Source: Tritrichomonas musculus (Eukaryota; Parabasalia; Tritrichomonadida; Tritrichomonadidae). Taken from it: a stretch of DNA of 64,000 nucleotides. This document shows positions 27,901 to 35,581 of the stretch, in pieces (the stretch's first letter is position 1; every line of letters starts with the position of its first letter). The stretch lies in contig JAPFFF010000008.1 in the NCBI GenBank assembly GCA_039105265.1, positions 620,001 to 684,000 on the forward strand, given 5' to 3'. A program made the translations under genes and the position numbers. Under the pieces are notes generated by a model. The model was not told where the DNA came from, did not search any database, and worked only from the letters and a program-made list of their open reading frames with translations.

Positions 27901-30499
27901 TTTGCTGAAGCTTTTCCTTTGGCGATGAATATTGAATGCTCAACATTGTTGAAGGCTCGCTTGTTGAAAACGAAGGAACTTCTTTCTTTGAAATCTTTCG
28001 CTTTATTTGATCAGCTTTTGGTTGAGTTTGATTCTTTTTATCAATTTGATTGGTTTCATTTTCAACAATAATTTGCTTTGAGAGAGCAAGTGATCCTTTC
28101 TTATGGGCTGCATTAGGAATGCTGCTTATTGATGCAATTGTTGTTGGCTCACTTTCATTAATATTTATTTCCTCAACATCAACATCATCTTCTTCAAACT
28201 CTTCTTGATTTATATTTTGGCTCGAGTTTTGTTTGTCTTTTATTTCTGTCGCTGCAATTTTGCTCTGCTGCAGTTTCTTGCTTTGAGTAGCTGGATGGAT
28301 GTTTGCGAGAGAAGAAGGTTCGCTTGCAGAAAACACTGGAATTTGCCTTTTCTTTTTCTTCTTATTCTTTGGCTGATCATTGCTTAAACCAACAACTTTT
28401 TCACTAGAATTTACTGAGCTTTCTTTCAGTTGACATTTATTTTGGTCAAATTTATTTGAGGCAATAATTTCAATTTCGCTCTCAATAATTGTTTCTTTAT
28501 CAAGCTGATCATTCTCTTCATTGTCGATGCCACTAAATGAAATTTCAGAGTTTGTATTTTGCGGACTGAATCTAATGTTTGCCATAGTTGAAAGTTCACT
28601 TGTTGAAAAACTAGGAGCATCAATACGAATCGCTTTTTGACTTCCAGACAAACTAACTTCATCACTTTTATCTACAACACTTGATGCTTGGCCTTGCTCA
28701 GGATTAAATTTAACTGATATTATAGGAGTAATATCACTCTCTTTGATATCAGCAGAGTCATTTATATTGCTTTCATTTATATTCAATGATGAACTGTCAT
28801 TTGAAGGCGAAATCTGAATCAATTTGTTGGCCTCTTTTTGAGGGCTGTATCGTATATTTGCCATTATTGAAGGCTCACTTGTTGTAAAGCGAGGAATTTG
28901 CTTTTTATTTTTCTTTTTAGAACCAGTTTCAATAGCTATTTGGTCAAGCTTTTCAAAGCACAAAATATCACTTTCTTGAACTCGTTTTTGGGCTGGTATG
29001 AAATCAATTGATTCCATTGTAGTCACATCGCTTTCTCTGATTTCTTCACTCATTGTTGACTCAGATTCAGTGAAAACAACTCCACTGCTCTTCAAGTTGT
29101 CTATTTGAGGACTGTATCGTATGTTTGCCATTGTAGATGGATCGCTAGTTGAAAAGCGAGGAACTTTGTTTTTCTTTGGAGTCACATTTAAAGATTCATG
29201 TTCATTATTTAAAGAACTTTCAAGAGTTTCATTTATTTGTTGTTCAACATCTATTGAAATAATTGTTTCAAAATCACTCTCACCGAATTTTGGCGCTGCT
29301 TTTCTGCCAAAATCAAGAAACGAAAGAGAACAAATTTCTAATTCATTATCAGAAGGAATGATTGTGTTTACACTTTTATCTGTATATTTCACGGCTTTCT
29401 TTTCAGACTTTTGCTTGATTTGATCTTCACCAAAGGAAAACGATGAAATGGATTCAATCGGACTCATTCCAAACGGTTTAACTTTTTGATTGTCTAATTC
29501 AAAAGTTTTTTCTTTGGATGAATAATAAACAGGATCACTAATTAAAGTTGAAATATCAGTTTTTGCATTTAGATCAGAATCATTTTGTTTTGAATTAAAT
29601 TGAATAGGCTCTTCTGAAAAGTTGATCGGCTTTTTGCTTTTAGTTTGTGTTTCTTTTTTAACTGAGACTTTTATATCAGATGAAGTAGGATCATTATCAT
29701 CATCAATTTCTTTCTGATCAGTGGTACTACTATTTCCATATTGTTCAAACATATCAAATGAAGAATCGAAAATTAATTTATTTGGTCTATCCATGGCATT
29801 TTCATCGTAAAATTCGATATTTTGTGTTTCTTCGATGGATTCCTGATTCATTTTGATGAGGTCAACGTTAAATGAAGATGTTTCAGAAAATTCATAATTG
29901 TAATTTAATTCTAGATCAATACATTGTCGATAAGCTACAGAATTATCTGAAATATGAAATTTAAAATCATTATTTTCTTTTTCATCTTCATTTGATTCAA
30001 GTACTTGGATATTATCTTCAAAAGGAGATGAAATTGAAGTTACAGGCGAAACTTGAAAAGAAATAGATCTGCAATCTTCTTTACCAAAAAGAATATGGAG
30101 ATTACTAAAAGAAAAATTCGGATTATTATTACTTTTCTCTGGAAGATGCAAATCTGCTTTTTCATCTGGTAAAACTGAAATCGAAAAAACAGGATTATTA
30201 ATTTTCTTGGAAAAATCTTGCGCTTCTTGCTGGTTAGGAGGGATACTAATTTTGTTAAGTTGCTCAAACGAAAATATTTTGGGTTTATTATGGTTAATAT
30301 TTAAATTTTCTGTATCGGTACATTTTTTATCTTCTTCTTTGTGAGAAATTATAACGTTTTCATTACATAAATTGGATTTTTGATCGTTATCTTTAATTTC
30401 AAAAACAGGAAAAAGATCTGAAATGAACAGATGAGCCCTGCCTTGATTTGGTTGATTTTTTTCGATATTAGGCAGGGAAGATTTGCTCCCTACCTTCAT
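18962..30499 (-). CDS. Giant 3845-residue intrinsically disordered repeat protein
   Basis: A single intronless frame of 11.5 kb, starting MKVGSKSSLPNIEKN. I do not recognise a named domain. The protein is acidic, rich in Ser, Glu, Asn, Gln and Lys, and mostly disordered. It is built from repeats. (1) A degenerate motif S-E-P-(S/T)-T-(I/M)-x-(S/N)-I-x-(Y/F) recurs more than 25 times over residues about 440-2600. (2) Three copies of a 75-residue module lie at about 2360-2580. (3) Four M-(T/D)-x-(V/I/A)-F-G-x-(F/L) motifs lie at about 2660-2860. (4) Three about 44-residue copies contain FYSSEVADI and LSLNSINIEP, at about 2960-3080. (5) Seventeen copies of a 12-residue unit lie at about 3168-3371. 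A coiled coil (about 3530-3600) precedes a C-terminal region that may fold (LLVTVTIEDVEPLGQFAG onward). There is no signal peptide or membrane segment. A scaffold or cytoskeletal role is a guess. Confidence 0.8.
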   Translation of the reverse strand: MKVGSKSSLPNIEKNQPNQGRAHLFISDLFPVFEIKDNDQKSNLCNENVIISHKEEDKKCTDTENLNINHNKPKIFSFEQLNKISIPPNQQEAQDFSKKINNPVFSISVLPDEKADLHLPEKSNNNPNFSFSNLHILFGKEDCRSISFQVSPVTSISSPFEDNIQVLESNEDEKENNDFKFHISDNSVAYRQCIDLELNYNYEFSETSSFNVDLIKMNQESIEETQNIEFYDENAMDRPNKLIFDSSFDMFEQYGNSSTTDQKEIDDDNDPTSSDIKVSVKKETQTKSKKPINFSEEPIQFNSKQNDSDLNAKTDISTLISDPVYYSSKEKTFELDNQKVKPFGMSPIESISSFSFGEDQIKQKSEKKAVKYTDKSVNTIIPSDNELEICSLSFLDFGRKAAPKFGESDFETIISIDVEQQINETLESSLNNEHESLNVTPKKNKVPRFSTSDPSTMANIRYSPQIDNLKSSGVVFTESESTMSEEIRESDVTTMESIDFIPAQKRVQESDILCFEKLDQIAIETGSKKKNKKQIPRFTTSEPSIMANIRYSPQKEANKLIQISPSNDSSSLNINESNINDSADIKESDITPIISVKFNPEQGQASSVVDKSDEVSLSGSQKAIRIDAPSFSTSELSTMANIRFSPQNTNSEISFSGIDNEENDQLDKETIIESEIEIIASNKFDQNKCQLKESSVNSSEKVVGLSNDQPKNKKKKKRQIPVFSASEPSSLANIHPATQSKKLQQSKIAATEIKDKQNSSQNINQEEFEEDDVDVEEININESEPTTIASISSIPNAAHKKGSLALSKQIIVENETNQIDKKNQTQPKADQIKRKISKKEVPSFSTSEPSTMLSIQYSSPKEKLQQSQVASIGIDINDEKSGQEQKEPEHEEIHDEANINESEPTTITSINYIPYQDQKHDNSLVLSKQFIIENGARNEATKKDEPQAKPTKSNQAKRNPSFSPSEPSTIMSIQYSSPKEKLQQSQVSSIGIDINDEKSDQEQKEPEHEEIKNEVNINESEPTTITSINYIPYQDQKHDNSLVLSKQFIIENDTNTEATKKDEPQAKPTKSHQVKRNDKQRIPSFSQSEPSSLASIQYSPQQKKNKLYQSQVAATETSYEEKSLESMDQDPENIEEEEEISDEININESQPTTIASVNYVPYESQKQRISLAQSTQSVIEKGSEALNVNESKAKQRKAKQKKTKEIPAFSTSEPSSLSHIQHSSQKKKLYQSQASSIEKNNEEPDLDKTLEVDEHEDEFGGLNISESNLTTIASINSISYHDRMQKDSLILSEQVVIENANDNENNFTSDNVKPAKSSDKSRVKNVKKIPSFSTSKPSAIATVSQSSQKKSLQQSQIECIERNYNDVVSDSSSITKSPESLDDFEEEEEEERNEISINESEMITIASINYSHDKESQKDHSLALSEQVTVENDEKETESNNERHNSLKVKKNKQPKEVPSFTTSEPSTISNLQNVKPPQVIEKEAKSLESEPENDEDLEERKQELILIEEEEDQDEDEEDQDISNIKIEESEIFTIVSIKFDEKLTQEQNKEFERNVGSLPNVEDEEEDEEEDSIDNEKEEQNKDNFVTPKRKEIPHFSTSDPQSTNLTKAKSNGSHSSKQIKAKHSFEPGEMNVISSFSSVSPTKELIRSEIFTADIPNDVVIQSGKISTPNNNSRFVVNESLTIDNGELSTINSIPENDENDLPHFELSEPTTSAIRKGEEKTPLKQSNSLSLTSNQVEDNLNITEKPFERRKELSQSVAYENTSIQNDLEQSQVVASESFKSREAKRSVKTKKPSESNVQNSPTNLVDQLTETEEDNGSQQKILSMSKNEGFFINNDDNDKIPRKKKMKQTQKDVKFSPKMKSLKEHITNDRSEISVQTTNDDLPVSRLDKVAILFTSGTFCVETDDNKEKDHKKKAKSGKKTAQTQSDDSNPLLSLSDSQSCDANSDQNLPQFEQSLITTITDITMKQDNENVNKNTFHLSFQQNPPLLIKEKPVQQAKLSNSQPESYQMASQESDQINIPPKKELSSDVLSSNQTQTESINPTFENSNLTTILSLNKALDDDDDDVKNVSSKLELSLSPTTFVKTEDDLENTEKVCILQNSSPVDQDFFDEDHNHHFNNVGVETVANFTQKEEASSNNFELASDEVVFANGNSKKMELIHQKQLEITKEKDNPSFQMNDLTTIASIPVRDQNLDFTIEAQTNLDISQEEDEVRKHELADLDDKASSEQKSLSMSANYSIFENSQALHEVEPIDVKRANFELSEISRMVDISEMNSTQSDRSDFEGKSVSLKLDQKVNEFHFSSDSKQFHESLPVSIFSSNEVEQPSETNEANRNGIQHDNEYSNHLLFEQEPRKVEISNSNKEDIELEQSGLVSIVSVQKEQEKAVNLAHSHFNTIDINQNEVQKQPISKSIEETDSFQKVDQTNLFEKVEIGNSNKEDVEFEQSGLVSIASVHKEQEKSANLTQSHFNVIDINQKEAQKRQINKSIEETGNYQKADQTDSLEKAEMNPSNRDSIEFEQSGLVNIVSVQKEQEKRVNLTSSHFDAININQKESQKQPISKSIEVIESNQKVDQSDSIEKVDYKESEPLTLISIQGKKEHKERLQTKYELASNGTIFANQEQQRLSNFNKEKVIVSSTSQDKSKESNFEISNLMSFEKSNPIRMTQVFGGLYLKPESNSPIKTRQASKAKLSVNSDSQFYFEENGSNEVPQMKTSRSLENLDSFTIKKDQRPLTMIFGSFSVNSNQTKSSQHRDLDLSIDDEREFHQASLIHSRSFDEISRQCVESQTDESLMKKKGTKMDTVFGCFEIKSPLKEKISPKDKQFRTVYDSFEIASQVTAQAVVDSSSKEKKSLSMTSAFGRFDISPGTYEAEKQYNEEGTQFASQEEKSNKKLDLDQTKSFFVEIENDKKEASKKPLSKESDYFYVNNQSQDAQDDQQKKQISVEKEVQIISDDQTNHSLLREFYSSEVADISKPSNAHLEQLSLNSINIEPNASSIQKQPQSCGFYSSEVADISKEPQSGLEHLSLNSINIEPNMNSMQKQPPNCDFYSSEVADINKEKESNLEQLSLNSINIEPSTKTQNVRPATLSIGQGLNSINVPEDDQNEFLSTSYQKVDLHESKNLYFEVPSSSHESTNFDLSLNHSQLQIQPKENETTLVNKQQPAQAQVHSNDNDPVQAQVHSNDNDPVQAQVHSNDNVPVQAQVHSNDNDPVQAQVHSNDNDPVQAQVHSNDNDPVQAQVHSNDNDPVQAQVHSNDNVPVQAQVHSNDNDPVQAQVHSNDNDPVQAQVHSNDNDPVQAQVHSNDNVPVQAQVHSNDNDPVQAQVHSNDNDPVQAQVHSNDNDPVQAQVHSNDSVPVQAQVHSNEKVLVQDKVQREIVVNELFEVPLVEDLPITTNPTKQYDSTNNVEIKASFPLFFEFSNNQQQLQERFEMYDENEGIDQSLSITSSSPFFIPPERKSIDQIIEEEEEDTNGNQVIGNVDFNSPVFSNIDLCKKLISRQIGEIKSLEREVVKKEVALDSLNRKFELFKESTKQMLAKHFGEIRSLNETNAKLVSQIDSLQTRLSSKSDAVFSHLKQRTATCSLTNSNEIISIEPTKAETKTETETTNSSSTIENKKDKSDSVYLLVTVTIEDVEPLGQFAGNSDSLFYLNRNGLGRRLFISNPFSYEETSLFANSPLLRESGKITQFSLLPRSSFIPLKVDTNLFFEQKEIKPSLTFSFYHLRVTRPKLFSTLHLEDNLTVAHIVPQKISKTTESKSCQTKDEIRRNIERSQFFVSGENDIKKKNFQKFSLYVPKPLIIESVKKTAFSSYAESFDISSAHHTRLAIKKTQAISFIVQKKQK
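20386..20998 (-). repeat. 36-base coding minisatellite, 17 copies
   Basis: The unit encodes QAQVHSNDNDPV. Copies are nearly identical in DNA, differing mainly at one base that switches GATCC-type (Asp) to GAACA-type (Val) codons. In protein order the Val-bearing units are numbers 3, 8, 12 and 16 of 17 (the last unit is degenerate, NEKVLV), which suggests growth by blocks of about four units. Because 36 is a multiple of three, the array is open in several frames on both strands. Confidence 0.95.
27252..27959 (-). repeat. Two nearly identical 354-base coding repeats
   Basis: Within the giant gene the segment around 27297-27530 (containing AQAKPTKS... and INESEPTTITSINYIPYQDQ in part) recurs about 354 bases further on with very few changes. 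It is the youngest visible duplication among the otherwise divergent SEP-type modules. Confidence 0.8.
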
Positions 30500-30696
30500 A
30501 AAAATTTTTTTCAGAAAAAGTTAGGTTACGTTTATGAATACATTTTTAGTAAAAAAACTGTAATCTATTTTTCAATTATACAAATATTATATAATACATG
30601 ATTATTTATACCAAAATAAAATAAATATATATAAATCAAAAAATAAAATATTGAGATATTAATGTAATAATAAAAAAATTCACAATTTCATAGACT

Positions 30697-32602
30697 ATGT
30701 TATCTCAATATTTTCTGAATGTTTTCAATTTTTATGAACAAAAAATTTTATTTGACTACATGGAATTGTACAAATATGTCGCTAAACAAAAAGAAATTCA
30801 TAATAGCATTTTGAATTTTATTGATAATCAGAACAGTGATTTTCAAAATTTAATAGATTTTTTTAACAAACAAAACATTTCTCAAAATCGATCAGATTTA
30901 ATGCGATTATTACAGATGATATTATTTTTATATTAAAATAACCATTGTAATTTTAACTTTTTTGACAAATTATTCGAGATTATTTCTTATCTATCAGAAG
31001 GTATCCAAACAATACTTACACCAGAAGAGCTATTTGATTTTTTTAAGGACTGTCCTCAGATTCTTGTCTTTCTCCTACAGAAAAAAATACTAATACCCAA
31101 TGATTCAATTTTCAGTCAAATCTTTGAGGAATCAGATTCGCTTGGTCGTCGCTATTACATTACTTTATATCCTGGCTATAAATTTCTTCTTAGCAAGGGC
31201 AAGCTCAAAACATTTGAAAACAAAATAATTAACAAGTTTGATAAAAATATATTATCAAATATAGAAGCAAAGCTCCTATTAGGCGAAAATGACACAGTAA
31301 TCTGCACCATAATTCGCAAAGATTTGATCCAAGACTTTGTTGTTTATGTAAATCGCACCAATTCAAATAATTCAGTAATTAAAAAGTCACTTTTTGAGAC
31401 CAATTCACTTTTGAATGAACGTAAAAAAGTGACATATTTTGAATATTCTGCATTTCATGGCTCATTGAAAATATTTCAATACTTACTTTCCAAAATAACC
31501 TTCACTCCCGCAAATAACAATTCCTTCTTCTGTAACCATTATTGATGAGAAAACATTTAATAATTGTTCTTCACTTTCACAAGTAACAATTTCTTCTTCT
31601 GTAGCCATTATTGAAGAGAAAACATTTAATAATTGTTCTTCACTTTCACAAGTTATAATTCCTTCTTCTGTAATAAAAATTGATAAAGAAGCATTTGGAA
31701 ATTGTTCTTCACTTGTTCAATTAACAATTCCTTCTTCCGTTACCGATATATCAGAGCAAGCATTTGTTAATTGCTCTTCACTTTCACAATTAACAATTTC
31801 TTCTTCAGTTAAGTTAATTAGAAAAAATGCATTTGACGGATGTTCTTCACTTAAGCAAGTTACAATCCATTCTTCCGTAACACTAATTGAAGAAAAAGCA
31901 TTTAATAGCTGTTCTTCTCTTGCACAAGTAACAATTCCTTCTTCTTTAAAAAAATAGAAAAATATGCATTCAATGGATTCTCTTCTCTTGCACAAGTAAC
32001 AATTCCTTATTCTGTAAAAAGGATAGAAAAATATGCATTCAATGAATGCTCTTCTCTTGCACAAATTACATTCCCATCTAAATTAGAAATAATTGAAGAA
32101 TATTCATTTGCAAATTGCTCATCATTGACTCAAGTAACAATTGATTCTCCAAAAATTGAAATCGGATTGTTTGCTTTTATTAAATGTTCATCTCTTGAAC
32201 AAATAAATATTTCTTCAATAAATGTTAAAATTGATTCTGGAGCTTTTTGTGAATGCTCTAAATTGACACAGATTTCAATTCCTTCATTGAAAGAAATCAA
32301 AAAAGAGATGTTCACTGACTCAGCTTTCAATTCCTTCTCATGTTAAGATAACTGGAGCTTATGCATTCAAAGATTGCTCCAGTTTGCAACAGGTAACAAT
32401 TCATGAATCAGTGACCAAAATTTTAATAGGAGCTTTCCAAAGATGTTCATCAATGCAACAGTTTTCTATTCCTCCTTCTGTGAAAAAGATTGATTCATAC
32501 ATTTTATCTGGATGCTCATCATTACAAAAAATTTCAGTTCCTTCAGCACCCAAATATAAATATTCTGGAATTGGCCCGGATGCAAAAGTTGAATTGATTT
32601 AA
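30697..32602 (+). pseudogene. Decayed DUF3447-type N-terminus joined to BspA-like leucine-rich repeats
   Basis: An ATG at 30697 opens a frame (MLSQYFLNVFNFYEQKILFD) with the N-terminal region typical of trichomonad ankyrin/DUF3447 proteins. The frame breaks near 30936 and resumes shifted (NFFDKLFEII..., IIRKDLIQDFVVYVNRTN..., KSLFETNSLL, FHGSLKIFQYLLSK) to about 31500. After another break come many BspA-like repeats of the pattern F..CSSL.QVTI.SSV..I (31540-32602), with more stops and shifts near 31545, 31950 and 32340. It is clearly a dead gene. It shows that the N-terminal module and BspA repeats once formed one protein. Signal or membrane segments were not seen. Confidence 0.85.
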
Positions 32603-33247
32603 CAAAACTTATGAAACATTTCATAGTTTTTTTTTTATTTTTTTATTTGATAGACATTTTTACTTGCACTTTTCCGAGATTTTATTCTGAAAAAGTTTGT
32701 CTATCAAATTTACTTGCACTTTCCCGAGAAAAACCTTTCAAAAAGTTAAAAGCGTAAAATAAAGAGAATAAAAAGAAATAAAATGCATTATGGATTTTGT
32801 TTTATTAAAAAAAAATAAACGAATAACATACTTAATTACATGAGAGAATCATATTTGTAGGTATATGCTATGCAAATTACTAATAATTTATATTAAAAGG
32901 ATATCACCATCTGATTTCTGGCACCAGCATTAAATTAATATCAGCTATTTATTAAATCAGAAGTCTTTGATTAAATTTATATGTCCTGCGCATTGTATTC
33001 TTTGTAAATTCTATTCTGATATGTATTATTTTTGATTGAGGAAAAAAAATGATTGTTGTGAGTTACCGTTGCAATAATGTATCATCAACATGGCATATAG
33101 TTACCATTGCATATAGTTCTGGTAAAGCTGAACCAAGATTTGTTTTTATAATTTTTAAACGTGAGACCATGACGATTAAAATGTATTCAAAATAATAATT
33201 GAAATTATAAAAAGAAAAATAAATAAAATTAATAAAAAATAAAAAAT
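32603..33247. other. Gene-free spacer with a short duplicated motif
   Basis: Just after the pseudogene a TTTACTTGCACTTTYCCGAG block occurs twice 50 bases apart (32659 and 32709). It is accompanied by an inverted pair GATAGACA (32649) and TGTCTATC (32698) and by CAAAAAGTT near 32738. The rest is AT-rich without recognisable content. Confidence 0.5.
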
Positions 33248-33597
33248 TTATTTATTATCTTGTTTGTTATTCTGTTGTTTTAACTCTTTGAAATAGATTA
33301 TACCCTTTTCGACTAACTGAATGACAGAAACTTCTTGGTTTTGAATGTAAAATCCATCTCTATCTTCAATCCTTTTAATTTTGGAATCAACATACTCTTT
33401 TATTTGTTTTTCTTTTTTGAAACGGTAATATCTCGTAATTCGTTTAAAAAAACTAATAATTTAGGTATAGTCCATTTATAATATGGATGATCTTTTAAAA
33501 ATATATCTAGTTTCTTTGGAAATCGATCTGTATTTACGTAGTCCGAACGATAAAATAGCGTGGTCAACTCTAACGAATATGCGGTGTCTTCTTCCAT
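33248..33597 (-). pseudogene. Frameshifted small protein remnant, function unknown
   Basis: From an ATG at 33597 the frame reads MEEDTAYSLELTTLFYRSDY and on to FLKDHPYYKWTIPKLLVFLNELR. It then ends at a stop near 33400. The next frame, reached by a shift in the A-rich stretch near 33420, continues with protein-like sequence (KEKQIKEYVDSKIKRIEDRD, then ...QLVEKGIIYFKEL) to a stop at 33248-33250. The two halves look like one protein of about 115 residues broken by a single-base change. The right-hand transposon begins 234 bases upstream. A sequencing error in the A run would restore a small intact gene. No family recognised. Confidence 0.4.
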
Positions 33598-33831
33598 TCA
33601 CAGAAAAAAAATGCTCGAAAAAAAGTACAACCACGACGATTATTTTTTATTCAAAAAAATTGAGAACAAAATCTCGGAAAAGTGCAAATTTCTAAGTCTA
33701 TCTTTTATTTTTTTATTTTTTTTTTTTTATGTAACATTTACATTCTTCCCTAAAAATATAAAAAAAATTACAGCAATTTTATTTTACGTTTTATTTTTAT
33801 ATTTATTATTTAAAGTTTTTCTATTTGTTTA

Positions 33832-35555
33832 CAGTAGTGTTTTTAATATGGTAACGGTATTTAAAGTGGTAACGCTTTTTTTTTAGAAAAAAAAATTTAA
33901 AAATACAAAATTTAATTTTTTTTCAACATAAAACAGAGTTTATTTAAATTAAATTATATAATAATATTTACCATTATTTATATAATATTAATCACAAGGT
34001 TGTGTATCTATCTGTCTCAAATCACCAAAGTTTTTCGTCAATCAATGAAAAAAATTAAAGCATGATTATAAACATGTACATCAAAGTAATATTTTATTTA
34101 AGAATATAAACATATTATATATTATGAGAATATTAATAATTATTAATTAAATTTGTAAAAATAAAATTATTGACTATAAAAACGAGTATATCTTTGATTT
34201 TTTGGTGACCGTTTACTTTTCATGATAAAGAATTGATTCATTTATCTATAAAATGCTGTTATTTATAAATAATATTTATAAAAACATATTTGCATTTAAA
34301 GATGTATTTAACTTATTAGAAGTCAGAGTTGATTTTCATTCAGAGACTTATTGAGAGAACTTTTTCATCATCTTTCAATTTTGTGCTATCTTTATCCCGA
34401 CAACATAACAGATTACTGAAATTACAAATTAAAAATTAGTTAAAAACTATTAAAACATATTTATATATTGATATAATGCAATAAGATAATATGTTTTGCA
34501 CAAGATAATGGTTTATCTTCATTTATTGATAAACGTCCAAAAATTATAAACGAACAGCAAAACAAATATTCAAATTTTGTTTTTTTTAGACAATTTTTAT
34601 CTCTTATGTTTCAGCATTTTATATACATATTTATTTCATTAATAAATCTCATTGATACTTTTTCAAATTCGATTTTTAAAGAAAAAATAATCATATTATA
34701 ATCATTAGATAATTCATCGTTTTTTATTATCAAAATCATTGAATTGATATAATATCGAACTAAAATTCGATATTACATCCTTTTGATTCTTTTTGGTGAG
34801 AAAGAGAAAAATTATGAAATTTTTTTGCTTACAACTATGTATTTTTCAGTTTTTGAGATCATTATAAGAAAAGGAAACTTCTAGTATAGATTATTACTTT
34901 TATGTTATTATTTTAAAAATACAGCGCAATAAACTATATATTTATATAATAAGGATAAATTGATCAATCTTCTAATTTAGGTTATAATTCAATTTAATTT
35001 GAGCCATTCAAAGCATATTCATTTGACCTATAAAAAGCATTATGCTTGAGTTAAAAGTAAATAGTACAGTAAAATAATAAAATTCTTCTAATATACAATC
35101 AAATATAAAAAGGATTTAAGGAAATAATCAAAAGCACTCATAAGAATTTTTTATTTTGTATAAACACTTATGAAAATGGTTACATTTTTTAAATAATTTT
35201 TATTTTTCAAAAGAAAGTATTTATCATTTATAATTAAATGATGAATAAATTATGAGTGATGAATAGATGCTAAACTAATTATATAAGAAAATATCAAAAA
35301 TTTTAAAAAGGTAATGAAGTAATTTGATTTTAACTTTTTCAATTGGTTGACGAAAAACTTTGGTGATTTGAGACAGATAGATACACAACCTTGTGATTAA
35401 TATCATATAAATAATGGTAAATATTATTATATAATTTAATTTAAATAAACTCTGTTTTATGTTGAAAAAAATTAAATTTTGTTTTTTTAAATTTTTTTTT
35501 CTAAAAAAAAAGCGTTACCACTTTAAATACCGTTACCATATTAAAAACACTACTG
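33832..35555. mobile_element. Non-autonomous TA-flanked transposon with inverted arms of about 230 bases
   Basis: The left end CAGTAGTGTTTTTAATATGG (33832) matches the right end CCATATTAAAAACACTACTG (to 35555) in inverted order. The match goes on for about 230 bases, through ATGGTAACGG, GGTTGTGTATC and CACCAAAGTTTTTCGTCAA. TA dinucleotides flank both sides (33830-33831, 35556-35557), the hallmark of the Tc1/mariner/pogo superfamily. The 1.25-kb interior has no protein-like frame, so it must depend on a transposase elsewhere. Its right end is only 26 bases from the stop codon of the kinase gene at 35582. Confidence 0.85.
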
Positions 35556-35581
35556 TAAAAAAGATTATGAAACCAAAACCT

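Noticed and set aside
31717-32064. 115-codon minus-strand frame
   Set aside because: It is the shadow of the BspA-like repeats; the plus strand carries the clear CSSL.QVTI pattern.
33560-33886. 108-codon plus-strand frame with a hydrophobic end
   Set aside because: It opposes a more protein-like minus-strand remnant, and its hydrophobic end comes from T-rich DNA running into the transposon terminus at 33832.
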